64,000 nt of DNA from Odiellus spinosus (lineage: Eukaryota; Arthropoda; Arachnida; Opiliones; Phalangiidae): the NCBI GenBank assembly GCA_963920705.1, contig OY987240.1:5193426-5257425 (forward strand). Direction: 5' to 3'. Positions 29,315 to 41,101 of this stretch are shown here, one piece after another. Each line of letters begins with the position of its first letter. Within the stretch, counting starts at the first letter, position 1. The position numbers were made by a program, and so were the translations under genes. The notes under the pieces are model-generated. The model saw only the letters and a list, made by a program, of their open reading frames with translations. It did no database searches and was not told the DNA's origin.

Positions 29315-31070
29315 AGCAAGACCATCCAGAATCTTCTTACCAACAATATTACGTCGAGACGTCCTTCGGCTGCTACATGACCATCCCCTAGCAGCCCATC
29401 GAGGGAGGGATAAGACAATAGAGAGCGTTGGACATAGATTCTGGTGGCCAGCAATGTTAAGAGACATTCGAACATATATCCGTGAATGTGTTCTCTGTCA
29501 ACAGTATAAAATCAGTAATCGACGAAGACCCGGATTAATGATTTCGACAGAAGCAACCTCACCTTGGGACAAAATCGGAACGGACATAATGGGTCCCTTC
29601 CCTAGAAGTCGACGAGGTTATAAATATCTTCTAGTATTTACAGATTACATGACAAAATATGTCGAACTAGTTCCACTCAGGAATATATCTGCGGAAACTT
29701 GTGCCAAGGCTTTAAAGAACGTCGTCTGCAGATGGGGAGCACCGAAACAAATTTTGAGCGATAGAGGGACTCAATTCGTTTCTACACTCTGGAGTGATAC
29801 CTGTAAGCTCTTCAGGATAAGTTCCATTCACACGACTCCTTATCATCCTCAATCAGATATGACGGAAAGAGTAAACAGAGTCTTGGGAGAAACAATTTCC
29901 ATCTATGTTGGTAACAATCATAGAACATGGGACGAGACTCTGAATGCACTAGCCTTCGCGATAAATTCAGCACCACATGATACGACGAAAAGATCTCCAT
30001 TTTATTTAAACATGGGACGTGAACCTCGCTTACCCTGGGATCTAGAAATAGGAATGCCAGTTGAGGAAACTGAAGACAGAACAGCGACTTTAAGGGAACT
30101 AAAAAGGCAATGGGCCCTAGCCAAGGATTTTACAAAACTCGCTCAGGAAAAACAAAGGAAATACTACGATCAACGACGGGAAAACTTAGAAATTGAAGTC
30201 GGAACCTTAGTGTGGAGATTAACACATCCTTTGTCGAGAGCTGAAGAAGGTCAAATGGCAAAATTGAGTCCCAAATGGTCTGGTCCGTACAAAATCATCG
30301 AAAAAAGAAGTCCTTTAGTTTATATTCTGGAAGATGTCATCACCAAGCAAAATATTGGAGCGATTAACATTGATCAACTAAAGTTATATCATACCAAAGA
30401 AGTTCCCCTTGGGGAAGATCAACCTCCCCAAAGACCTGAGTCCGAAGATACGGAAGTTCTCACACGAGAAGAGAGAAAATTAGCTCCAGAATCAAGTGGG
30501 GAACCAAGAGTAGGAGGATCCGGAAGAAAACAAGAATCACATCCTGAAATTATTCCTGAAACGGATTCTGATCAATTAAGAAGAAACTTGAGACCAGAAC
30601 CTAATCTTGAGGAAACTACTCCGAAAAGAAGATATGAAACAGAAGAACCATTGCCAGAATTAAGCCCTATTCCCTCAGAGGAAGACTGCGAAAAAAGATT
30701 CCCTTTAGAAAGTTCCTCTCAGGAAGAAATGGTCCCCGAAGAAGGAAGGGCAAATCAGAAGAGACCAGTCCATGGGTCAAGATCGTCCTCTTCCGGAAAA
30801 CCAACTAAGAAAAAATCGAAGGGAACCGATCAAGAGGAAAATGACAAAGCGAGGTTCCCTGAAGAAACCTTCTCTCAAGGAGAATTAAAAGCCGAGGAAG
30901 AAAAACGAGTTAAAACAAAAAGACCCGTTCACGCCCTTAGTTCTTCGTCCTCATCTTCCGTAAAACCTCAAAGAAAAAAGTCAAAAGAGGATGACCCGAA
31001 AGAGGGTCTGAAGGCAGACAATACCAGCATTGACGTTCAACCCTCTACGTTTACTCCTCTAACCCTTTAG
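29315..31070 (+). pseudogene. Integrase of Gypsy-A with long acidic/Ser-rich tail
   Basis: H2C2 zinc domain (HRGRDKTIESVGHRFWWP to CVLCQQ), catalytic core D in IGTDIMGPFPRS, D in LSDRGTQF and E in MTERVNRVLGETI, then a GPY-type SPKWSGPYKIIEKRSPLVY module. The tail of about 230 residues is very rich in E, S, K and P with two repeated RPVH-x-SSSS modules. The frame is open over 580 codons, but it is isolated from RT by frameshifts upstream. Confidence 0.85.
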
Positions 31071-31078
31071 ATAAACAA

Positions 31079-31652
31079 GACAAAAAGCGAAGGAAGCAAA
31101 AATCCTCGAGTTCCTCGGTATACGATGTATCTCTCATAGAGAAAGGACGAAGGATCCTAAAACGAAATGCAGGACGACTTTCTTAATACAAAAGGAAAGG
31201 TTCACCAAAGTCGGACTCAACAAGCGTCCCAAAAAGAAAAACATGCAGAGAAGAGAGATCAGAAGGGTAAGATCAAAGAGATGAGAAAGAAGAAATACAG
31301 GAACACCCGCCCCCCAATTATGACGCGGAAAGTGATTCATCTTCCCCTGGCGGGCAATTCCCTTCTCTTAGGGATGAAATTCCCACAAATTATGAGAAAC
31401 CCTTCAAAAAAGGATGGTTTAGGGAAATCTGCTATAGACTTAGAGTTCACCCAAAAAAGCGTTTCTTTCGATGTATATTATTATCCACCCGGACCGAAAC
31501 CTAAACGGTTACGTTCCCCCAGGGAAGTTAAGGCCTACTTGAATTCAAAAAACCTTAAAGATTTAAAGGTCGAAGATTTTGACTTTAACCGACATCCTAT
31601 TGCCAAACCCCCATGGGAACGAGTTCGTTTCGCGAGAAAACGAAAGACCTAA
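31079..31652 (+). pseudogene. Accessory ORF of Gypsy-A with MBD-like domain
   Basis: Directly after integrase, a basic segment leads into a stretch resembling a methyl-CpG-binding (MBD/TAM) domain: FKKGWFREICYR (near 31403-31438, in a second frame), then VSFDVYYYPPGPKPKRLRSP, REVKAYL and DFDFNRHP (31460-31605, main frame). This order is the usual MBD order of P-x-GW-x-RE, DVYY-x-P-G-K-x-RS and FDF. The two halves are joined by one apparent frameshift near 31440. If real, it could bind methylated DNA and guide integration, much as a chromodomain does in chromoviruses. The assignment is by eye. Confidence 0.6.
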
Positions 31653-31735
31653 TTAACTAAATTAAGATATTTTACTTTTAGAATGGACGACCAAAACGGG
31701 CCGAAATTCTGATACCTGACGTTGGAGGTATCCAA

Positions 31736-32855
31736 GTGGAAGAAGCCGTGCCGTTATCCATCATAACGAATTGGCAGGAAAAAACGTTAAGCCGTCTTCT
31801 AATAGCCTTGGCAGACAAAGTGGATTCCGAACAGGATAGTGAAAGAAATAAAGCCTTTCCGGAAATAACAATTTTTAAATGTGAAGACGAAATTCAAGTC
31901 CTCCTGTGCTACCCTCTGAAAAACGGAATAAAGGCTATAACAATAAACTTAAAGGAAAAATCCATATGGATTTTGGAAAGACGATGCATAGTTGTATCCG
32001 AAGGTGGTTTTTCGAGTTTTTACGATAAAATAACCGAACTTCCCTTCGGGGAATGGGAAAGTATCCTTCCCGAGGTCACGTATTCAAACCCCGTAACTAC
32101 AAGGGCACAAATCGAGGAAATGTTTAATTCAAAAAACCAGAAAACCGAAATGAAACCAAACCTTCTCCAAGAACAACTGGAGCTGAAAGACACAAAAGAA
32201 AGCCAAACCATTGAAAGAATAGACAAAAAGATCTCGAAAGGAAGAATGGACGAAAAAGAAGAAAAGAGCGGAGATAAGGCTTCTTCGGTGAAGAAAGAGG
32301 ATGTTGATGAAGATGAAAAGAAAAAACAGATTAAACAGACAAAATTTAAAACGGAAGGGAAGAAAAAGTTAAAAAAGCACAAGTGGGAGAAAGACACTAA
32401 GAGAACACTTCTAGAAAAACAAATTAAAGAAATTAGGGAGAAGGAAAGGACTGAAAAAACTACCAGATTGGATGAAAAGATCAACCCCACTGTGTCACCC
32501 TCAATTGAAGAAGGACACTATTTCGAAAAACAAGTCGACGAGCATCACACCAACTCAGAAAGCTCCGATGAACTGCCAAAAAGAAGAAGGTGTGAGTCAA
32601 GGGAGGAAAATTTCGAACGAAGCACAAAGAAAAGAACAAGATTGTCTAGAAATGGAAAACTTAAGAAAATACATTGCGGAAGAGAGACGAAAATCGAACG
32701 AGAAATGGAGACAGGAAAGAGAGAAAAAAGCTGCTAAGAAAAAAAGGGACGATGAAAGTGAATATCAAAAACAAAAAAAAGAGGAAGAAGAAATAAAAAT
32801 CCGTTATTACAGACATGTTGAAGAAGCAAAAATTACGATATTTTCGTTTCCATGA
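31736..32855 (+). pseudogene. Terminal accessory ORF of Gypsy-A, coiled-coil K/E-rich
   Basis: The first 130 codons after 31736 are mixed (ALADKVDSEQDS, FKCEDEIQVLLCYPL, FGEWESILPEV) and I do not recognise them. The rest is about 240 residues of K/E/R-rich sequence that should form a long coiled coil. The frame opened at 31736 ends at 32735, while an overlapping frame continues to 32853 with the same character, indicating a frameshift. No signal peptide or membrane segment is visible, so this is not an envelope gene. Confidence 0.5.
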
Positions 32856-33590
32856 ACCATAAAAATAAATTCATACTTTTTTGACTTTGGTATTTAAAAT
32901 TTTAGATTTGCCGTCAGTTGCAATTACTTTATAATATATTTAGAAAATTTATAGACTACGTATACATATGAAAATATAATTATTTCCCGTATTAGCAACC
33001 TGTGTTCCCAAGAGTTACATTAAACTGAAATATGGCTTTGTGGCTTGGCTCAATGATACTCTGAAGTTTCATTGTACTTCCTCAATGTTTTTTTTTAGTA
33101 GACTGCTGTATTTACAATATTGTGTTGATATAGATAGCCTATTTGTTTTTGAGAAATAGACACCCTTCTGTCTGCTATCACTCATCCAATAAACAGTATG
33201 GTTAGATAATTATTTATCTATTCTCGGGCTCATTCCATAACTAAAATATCTTGAATTTCAAAATAAACTGAGTTCGAGCTGAACTGAAACCTACCATGTA
33301 TATTTGCTTAAGCCCGATGTGAGCTACAAGTAAAGTTTTGAGCCCGAGGGGAGCTCTAGACCCGAGCTGAGCCAGATCTCCGGCACACAGCTATGATAAC
33401 AACTTTCTTTTGATTTTCGTTTACGACGAATAAATTAAGTTTTACTCCGTTTACTGTTTTTGTTGACACTTCTTACATATGGATGCTCTCAATATACAGT
33501 TCCCAAGAGAGACAAAGCTGTTATAATTTAGTTTGCAAAATCTATCTTCCCATTTTATACTAACTAGACAGAAATGAGTTAGCCCAAAGT
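32856..33590. other. AT-rich region, nothing recognised
   Basis: No ORF, LTR or repeat that I can name. A short stretch at 33290-33390 repeats GAGCCCGA/GAGCTGA-like words. Confidence 0.5.
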
Positions 33591-33620
33591 CATGGAGTTG
33601 ATTCGAAGTGGCGATGGTTC

Positions 33621-33757
33621 ACGCGAAATCGCGAAAGTTTTCCCGAAATCGCGAAAGTTTTCCCGAAAACGAGAAAGTTTTCCCGAAATCGCGAAAGTTT
33701 TCCCGAAATCGCGAAAGTTTTCCCGAAATCGCGAAAGTTTTCCCGATCGCGAAAGTT
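33621..33757. repeat. 20-bp minisatellite
   Basis: About 6.5 copies of CCCGAAATCGCGAAAGTTTT, with one variant unit (AAACGAG) and a shortened last unit. Each unit contains the near-palindrome TCGCGA. Confidence 0.95.
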
Positions 33758-33859
33758 ACAGTATCACTTTAATTTTGGAGTATAAAGGCCTGCTAATGAA
33801 TCTTTTAGTTTTGAATTTCACAGCAATATTCCAGATTGATTTTCAAACCAATAATTAAG

Positions 33860-35199
33860 TTAATGACAAATAAAAATTAAAAATAAGCAATTAATTTGCT
33901 CTTTTGGTTAGTTAGTGGTTTTTGAACTTAGAGTTTTTACAGAATAGTTTGGTGGTAAACAGTTCTTTGTTAATCTAATATTCCAATTGATCTATATCAA
34001 AATACATTGGAAATGGAATGAGAAAAGTTTTACTCTCAAATTGGCAAAACAATTAAAACTTTACAAGAAAATTCATAATAGCTGTCGAGCCTTGAGGAGA
34101 ATTTTGCCTTTTTATCGTTGTTGCTAATGCGGGAAATAATTTTCTACTTTAGTTCATTTTTATGTACTCTCTTAAAAACAACATTCTAAATCATTTGATT
34201 GCGTAATTGGAACAAGGTAACAAAAAATATAAAGAGACCTATTTTGAGAGATTACTCCTTCAAAATCTTAAATGAGCAGCAATAACTGTTCTAGTAATTC
34301 GAAAAGAATTATTACCAATTTTATTGGCCAGATTTATTTTCGCGCACATGTCAATCTTTATTTATAAAGGCGTATTATGTAATATTATAATTTGTTTATA
34401 TGTTAAGATTACATTCCTTTATTACTAGCCACTTTTAATAAAAATTTCAAAATTTTCCAAAACAATTTATAAGCCTAACAAATTTTTGGACTTTGAAGAA
34501 ATCTTGGCTCCCGCCAAAGACTCTATGGGAATAAATAAGCAGAATCATTAATTAAATTATATTTTAATAAACATTAAAATGCTTAAAATTACTTGAAATA
34601 AGTAAAAAAACATTTATTTTCATGCTAAACTGCCTCGGCCCTCGTAAACGAAACTCCGGCGATGGCTGCCTGCCGCGGCGGCGCGGAAACTCGGAGGCTG
34701 AAGTCGGCTAAGGCCCTTACCGCCCAAGTTTCAAGTTTTTAGAACATGGCCTACATATTAATAATACTGACCACCATTCATACAAAAGATTCTGCAAAAT
34801 TTATTTGATTAGTATTTATATTGTTAATATATAGTTTAAATATAATTTAGAAACTTACAAACAATTCGAATTTCATTCGTGGTATCGTAGCCGCGTAATA
34901 AGAGCGCCGCTGCCAGACCGATTTCAAAAGTAAAACTTAAAACGGAAAGAGAGAAACAGCCGGTACAGCTGAGCTACCAAGACAGACGCGAGAAAACATG
35001 GACTGTTCAGCGAGACGCGTTAGCAGGCTACCGTTTTCATTATGTTGTATGTCCCAGTTGAAGCCACAGTCTAAGTTTTTGTATACACGTGACACATTTT
35101 ATCCAATCATGGGACTTAGATGAAAAGGTCCATTTTTCAAATTTACAAAAAAATTACTGCATCTAGCGGTTAAAATCGTAACTGAATCGAGCAGACGCT
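33860..35199. other. Intergenic, one GC-rich island at about 34633-34735
   Basis: Mostly AT-rich sequence without a gene. The island GCCTCGGCCCTCG to ACCGCCCAAG stands out from its surroundings and may be the end of an unrecognised repeat. A second small GC-rich patch lies at 34890-35030. Confidence 0.4.
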
Positions 35200-36070
35200 C
35201 GCTTTAAAGTGGAAACGAAAATTTTGAGAATATTTTTGGCATTACCACTCGATTCTCCACATTCCTTTACGTAAAAAAACCAAATTTCCATATGGCTTTA
35301 ATGCTTAGATTAAAAGTTCTTCAAATTAATAGAAGGGTTGTTTCTCCTAGAAAGTGAAAACTTCGTAAAAATTCTATAAACCAGTATTTGGTCCACCATA
35401 TGTAGAAAACCTCACCTTACCCAAAAATTTTTTTGGCAGTAGAATGCCCAGTGTCTTGGCTTCGTAATGATACTAATATAGTTGGGTATATGACCTTAAC
35501 TACATCACTTTCCAGGGCTCCGAATGTAACCCCCCCCCCAAAAAAAAGATTTTTTTTTCACTTTACGCGCTATTAAAGTGGAAACGCAAATTTTGAGAAT
35601 AAATTTGTATTTCCACTCGATTCTCCTCATTCTTTTACGTAACAAACCAAATTTTTATAAAGCTATAATGATTAGATTAAAAGTTATTCAAATTAATAAA
35701 AGTGATGCTTTTCGTAGAAAGTGAAAATTTCGCAAAATTCAAAAAATCAGTATTTGGCCCACCAAGTGTCGAAAACCCCCCGTACCCCAAATTTTTTTGG
35801 ATCATTAGAATGCCCTGTTTCTGGGCTTCGTAATGATATTAATATCGATGGGTGTGTCGCCTGACTACATCATTTCCCAGGGCTCCGAATGTAACCCCCC
35901 AAAAAATATTATTTTTTCACTTTACGCGCTAATAAAATAGAAACGGGAATTTCGAGAATAATTTGGGCCACACCACTGGGCTCTGCGCATTATTTTAGGT
36001 AAGAAACCAAATTTTCATAACGTTATAGTATTAGATTGAAAGTTATTCAAATTTATGCTGAGGGAGAAAA
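35200..36070. repeat. About 365-bp tandem repeat, 2.4 copies
   Basis: Three divergent units start at CTTTAAAGTGGAAACG (35202), CTATTAAAGTGGAAACG (35570) and CTAATAAAATAGAAACG (35929), giving periods of 369 and 360. Shared landmarks include CACTCGATTCTCC, AAAGTGAAAA, CAGTATTTGG and CAGGGCTCCGAATGTAACCCCCC. The third unit is partial. Confidence 0.85.
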
Positions 36071-36199
36071 ATTCGGTAAAATCGGAAGCCAAAAACGTGG
36101 GGTACTGGTTAAACTGGCGTATTTCCAAAAGTACTTAATGTTTTAAGCTCAAAATCTACAAAAGTTAGTTTCAAACATAGACGATTTCATAAAAATCGG

Positions 36200-36590
36200 T
36201 TGACGTGGAATGACCCGCATGACACTTGCTTCGGGATCGAAAACCGATTATAGCACCAGCAGAGTTACGATGTTACCTTTCGTAAACCTTAATCCCACTG
36301 ATTTGTCAACTATCTACACGTCTCTGATATTTGCGGTGGACCAATGTCGACTATACAAACAGAAAACGTGCTTTGTTACCTTAGACCATCCACTCGGATG
36401 AATTGTCATCTGTTGTGGTTAGATTGGGCAGTTTCCACTTGCCTATGTCATTCATGGGAGCACCTCAGATTAATTGTTTAACCTCCATATCGTTTTCACA
36501 TCACAGGGGGCAGAATACTGCCATCATCATCGAACCCTACAAACCTGGCGGAACCACAGGTTGCAAGGTATTTGAGGCAATTATGTAAAA
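36200..36590 (+). pseudogene. Fragment of a widespread arthropod repeat-encoded protein
   Basis: Two frames carry VTMLPFVNLNPTDLSTIYTS with TLDHPL, and then SVVVRLGSFHLPMSFMGAP. I recognise this order (a D-x-PL motif, then VVRLGGFH-like and MSFLG-like motifs) from uncharacterised multi-copy proteins of arthropod genomes. It is broken by stops and a frameshift near 36400, and similarity ends at about 36460. Its function is unknown to me. Confidence 0.45.
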
Positions 36591-36599
36591 GTCCCAAGG

Positions 36600-37112
36600 A
36601 ACCAATAATAATTGGAATCATTTTAAAACCTAAGAGCGCGTCTGTTGAGGGGGTTGAGAGACCGCGCCCCTAGAAAACTTAGCAGCTATAATACGTGACA
36701 GATAGACTGTTGGTTAATCAACCGGACGAGAAGTTATATCTTCGAGTAACGATCGAACTCGTCACGAGGACTAGGCAAAGAAGAAATTACGACTATATGC
36801 CTAGTAGAAATTAACTGCCCTGGAAAGCACCCAAGGGAGGAAGAAGCTAGGACCCTCAACACCCAGACAGTCGCTTAACTAAAATAAGATAAGTTTAAAG
36901 CTAAAAGACTAAAACTATACAACTAAAAATCTTAAAACTTAAAACCTTAAAAATTTAAAACTAAAATCTAGAGATATAAAATTATGTAAATGCCGAATAT
37001 TGCTGAATAACAGCCAAAATCATACTACGTATGGCTTTCTGGGTCTTTGGGTCGTCTAAATAATTAGCCGGGATTGACCCTCGAAGGGGCCGGCAGGGAA
37101 AATAAATCTTCG
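36600..37112 (-). other. Probable 3' flank/UTR of the non-LTR fragment
   Basis: AT-rich with a run of TAAAACTTAAAACC-like repeats (36890-36970). It lies downstream, in minus-strand sense, of the RNase H fragment. No ORF is seen. Confidence 0.35.
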
Positions 37113-37660
37113 TTAGAAGACAATCAAAGAGTCAGCGTTCATTTCTCCACAGGTACACAGTGAATCTTCCCTTTTACCAAAACGGGCTAAGTATGAGGGA
37201 AATTGACCGTGTCCACTCATGACCTGAGACGTCCAGTGATCAGGAACACAGGCTTTTAAGCTCACTAGACTACGGAAGGCATATACTATTCTCCCCTTTT
37301 CGGAGTCGTGCCAACGTTCGACACAACTATCACGGAGTCTGGATTTAAAGAACTGTCTCGAAATTGGAAGCTCGCGTTCAATATTGTTACGTAGGGCGGC
37401 CTGTTTTGCCAAGGCATCGGCCCTATCATTCCCTGAGATACCCACATGGGCCTTAACCCAGGATACATTAATATAGTGACTCTGGCGAAGCTCGGTTAAC
37501 AAAATCTTAGTCATATGAACCAATCTGAGACTATGGAAAGTTCCTGAGATAGCCTGTCAGTAAAAATATGTAGAGGCACCTCAACGCCAGAACGGGAATA
37601 CCACTCAATGGCCAGAAAGATTGCGAGCATTTCCGCATGAAACACGGTCACATTGCTACG
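37113..37660 (-). pseudogene. RNase H domain of a Jockey/R1-like non-LTR retrotransposon
   Basis: On the minus strand: VFHAEMLAIFLAIEWYSRSG and FTDRLS (37560-37650), then after a frameshift near 37550 SWVKAHVGISGNDRADALAKQA (catalytic D in NDRAD), and finally SGHGQFPSYLARFGKREDSLCTCGE, the Cys-containing tail found after RNase H in these LINEs. It is 5'-truncated: the RT is absent. A Ser-to-Arg change sits at the TDS position. Confidence 0.8.
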
Positions 37661-38290
37661 ATGATCCTAATGATTTGGGTCGATTTGATTGAATTCCAAA
37701 TGATCGAACGATGTCTTAAATGATCGGATGTTATATGATCGAAATTATTTGGTTTTTAAGGTAGTCTTATTTGATCTAAGGCTTCCTGGTCGAAATCACT
37801 TTTAGGAGGAAACTTCTAAAGACTTATAGCCTTGCCCCTATTACGCTTTGATACCATCACTTTGTATTTAAAAAATATTATATATATAAATATCGACAGA
37901 ATGATTTAACCGTACATAACCTCATATCTGGTGTAATGTCCACTTGGTCTATTATCTCATTCAAAAAAATTCGATGAAAAAAATTAAAAATAAAATATAA
38001 AACATATTTGCGGTTCATAGAAGTAACCTAACCAATCCTTACCTAAAACCAAATTAACTTAACCTGGAAACTAACAAAACCTAACCTAACCTGGAAACAA
38101 ACCTAACCTAACCTGGAAACAAACCAAACCTGACCTGGAAACTAACCTAACATAACCTAGCCTATTTTCATAAGTTTCCCATTTGCCATCTTTAGTGGAC
38201 ATAGACCATTTATCTTATTACTTAATATGCGGTATTTTTTTTTATTCTAAATAATAAATACACGTAATTTATGTTGACAAATGACAGATA
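37661..38290. other. AT-rich spacer with short degenerate repeats
   Basis: At 37665-37760, GATCGAA/AAATGATCG words recur. At 38040-38160, AACCTAACCTGGAAACAAA units recur, containing CCTAA (the complement of TTAGG). No gene. Confidence 0.6.
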
Positions 38291-38297
38291 TATAGTA
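38287..38297. repeat. Left target-site duplication of the Penelope-like insertion
   Basis: GATATATAGTA, repeated at 44351-44361. Confidence 0.75.
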
Positions 38298-38403
38298 ATG
38301 AAATTAAATTAAATTAATATTCGAGACCGCTACTGCATGGTTTGAAAAAACAGTTTATTAAATAAACCTTTTAAGGAGAGCTTTCGGACGTACTAGTCCC
38401 TTT

Positions 38404-38795
38404 TCAATCCAATTCTAAACTAACAAAAAATTTTTTTAACAAACAAATATTCTCCAAGAGAGGCTCAGAAAATTGTTTCCAAAACAAAACTACGTCACTA
38501 TAACTCGTTTTTCCTTTCGTTTTCTTGTTTTTGTTCGACGGAGTTTCTCCCACGATTTTACGTCCACCTTGCCTTTGTCCAAGTTGAGGTCCCCACGCTC
38601 GGCAATGTATACGCCCTCCTTGAATATTCTTCGAAACCAATTCTTTTCACGGGTTAAGACCCTCGCTTCGTCCCATTTTATCGCGTGTTGTCCAGATCCA
38701 GAGTTCCACATGTGTTTGGCTATTCCATTAGACATATTGGCGGTCAGCACACATTTTTTATGTTCGGTAATACGCGTAGCGAGAGTACGCTTTGT
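38404..38795 (-). pseudogene. GIY-YIG endonuclease C-terminal part (minus copy)
   Basis: The frame reads TKRTLATRITEH, NGIAKHMW, HAIKWDEARVLTREKNWFRR and FKEGVYI, which fits the second half of the PLE endonuclease with its H and E residues. It is separated from the first half (41205-41300) by the TIR element 38798-41185 and later frameshifts (about 38555). The 3' UTR follows to 38298. Confidence 0.75.
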
Positions 38796-39309
38796 TAGCT
38801 AGACCCAACCCTAGTGGGGTCTAGGTACTGTATTCGCTGCGGCGTTCGCGTTGGCGTTGGCGTTCGCGTTGTACAAGAAGACGAAATACGTCATCGAATA
38901 GAAAAATCTATCGTCCTCTTACCTCTCCGACTGAACTTTTAGTTCGCGGAGAGGTTCTGTCTGTGTGTGACGTCGAAAGAAGACGTCATCAACCACGGCG
39001 CTTGATTCTCCAATAAAATTCGAATATACAGTTATTAGCCTCTACCTTGCTGTAAACGTACATGAAGAGCAGCAACCCTTACTCGCTTCTTAGTTTATAA
39101 TGATAAACGAGCGCCTTATATAGTATCTTTTGGATTCGCGTCTATTTTAGCCTTCTGAGGTTATAGCTTTTACTGAATTGAAACGTAATATTCATTTAAA
39201 TTAAAATTAAAACAGATTAAATGATTTAACTTAATCTAAAAACCAATGTTGCTGAAACTTAAATTTAATATAAAAGATATTTTCGAAGATATTCAATATT
39301 TTCTTATAG

Positions 39310-40014
39310 GTTGATTAGATAAAGGCGTGTTTTCACGTGTGTTCAAGATATAATGAATTAATAAATTTTAGATATTATGGTGCGTTTTCACGGGTATCCA
39401 AGATAAGACAATAAAGATTAGATGTAAAGGTGCCTTCACAAGGGTATCCAAGGTAAAAATTAATAAAGATTAGATATAAAGGCGTGTTCCTAGGGTATCC
39501 AAGATACATGACTTAATAAGATAAAATGACTTAATAAAGAATAGATATAAAGACGCGTTTCCAAAATAAAATGACTTAATAAAGAATAGATATTAAGTCC
39601 CGTTGCACGAGTATCCAAGATAAAATGACAAAGATAATATATAAATGCCTGTTCGCACGGGTATCTAAGTTAAAAATTAATAAATATTCGATATAAAGCC
39701 ACGTTCACACGGGTATCCAAGATAAATTAATAAAGATTAGATATAAATCCGCGTTCAGACGTATCAAAGAAAAATTAAGATTAGATATAAAGCCGCTTTC
39801 ACACGGGTATCCAAGATAAATTAATAAAGATTAGATATAAAGCCGCTTTCACACGGGTATCCAAGATAAATTAATAAAGATTAGATATAAAGACGCTTTC
39901 ACACGGGTATTCAAGATAAATTAATAAAGATTAGATATAAAGACGCTTTCACACGGGTATCCAAGATAAATTAATAAAAATTAGATATAAAGACGCGTTC
40001 ACAGGTAGCCAAGT
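39310..40014. repeat. About 50-bp degenerate tandem repeat
   Basis: Roughly 14 units with consensus parts TAATAAAGATTAGATATAAAG and CGCTTTCACACGGGTATCCAAG. The units are ragged on the left and near-perfect at 39790-39990, suggesting recent expansion on the right. Confidence 0.9.
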
Positions 40015-41101
40015 TGAAAAACGTGATTTGAAAAACGTGATTTGAAAAACATGATTTGAAAAACATGATTTGAAAAACATGATTTGAAAAACATGATTTG
40101 AAAAACATGATTTGAAAAACATGATTTGAAAAACATGATTTGAAAAACAGGATTTGAAAAACAGGATTTGAAAAACAGGATTTGAAAAACAGGATTTGAA
40201 AAACAGGATTTGAAAAACAGGATTTGAAAAACAGGATTTGAAAAACAGGATTTGAAAAACAGGATTTGAAAAACAGGATTTGAAAAACAGGATTTGAAAA
40301 ACAGGATTTGAAAAACAGGATTTGAAAAACAGGATTTGAAAAACAGGATTTGAAAAACAGGATTTGAAAAACAGGATTTGAAAAACAGGATTTGAAAAAC
40401 AGGTTTTGAAAAACAGGTTTTGAAAAACAGGATTTGAAAAACAGGATTTGAAAAACAGGATTTGAAAAACAGGATTTGAAAAACAGGATTTGAAAAACAG
40501 GATTTGAAAAACAGGATTTGAAAAACAGGATTTGAAAAACAGGATTTGAAAAACAGGATTTGAAAAACAGGATTTGAAAAACAGGATTTGAAAAACAGGA
40601 TTTGAAAAACAGGATTTGAAAAACAGGATTTGAAAAACAGGATTTGAAAAACAGGATTTGAAAAACAGGATTTGAAAAACAGGATTTGAAAAACAGGATT
40701 TGAAAAACAGGATTTGAAAAACAGGATTTGAAAAACAGGATTTGAAAAACAGGATTTGAAAAACAGGATTTGAAAAACAGGATTTGAAAAACAGGATTTG
40801 AAAAACAGGATTTGAAAAACAGGATTTGAAAAACATGATTTGAAAAACATGATTTGAAAAACATGATTTGAAAAACATGATTTGAAAAACATGATTTGAA
40901 AAACATGATTTGAAAAACATGATTTGAAAAACATGATTTGAAAAACATGATTTGAAAAACATGATTTGAAAAACATGATTTGAAAAACATGATTTGAAAA
41001 ACATGATTTGAAAAACATGATTTGAAAAACATGATTTGAAAAACATGATTTGAAAAACATGATTTGAAAAACATGATTTGAAAAACATGATTTGAAAAAC
41101 T
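40015..41101. repeat. 14-bp minisatellite, about 77 copies
   Basis: The unit is ATGATTTGAAAAAC or AGGATTTGAAAAAC. Block order: two CGTG units, about 7 CATG, about 49 CAGG (with two AGGTTTT variants at 40403-40430), then about 19 CATG. Since 14 is not a multiple of three and the unit lacks stops on the minus strand, all three minus frames are open for more than 350 codons; these are not genes. Confidence 0.97.

Larger units (their letters stand above)
18477..32855 (+). mobile_element. Gypsy-A: degraded Ty3/gypsy LTR retrotransposon, 3' LTR missing
   Basis: Order: 5' LTR, PBS, long leader, gag, zinc knuckle, protease, RT (split by Gypsy-B), RNase H, integrase, then extra ORFs. Without Gypsy-B it spans about 9.5 kb. 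The coding region carries several stops and frameshifts. I find no copy of the 5' LTR after 32855, so the 3' end has been lost or the element was truncated. Confidence 0.85.

Noticed and set aside
31167..32855. Envelope-like gene of Gypsy-A
   Set aside because: No signal peptide, transmembrane segment or fusion-type cleavage context is visible; content is MBD-like and coiled coil.
40015..41101. CRISPR-like regular array
   Set aside because: Units are contiguous with no spacers, and the context is eukaryotic.
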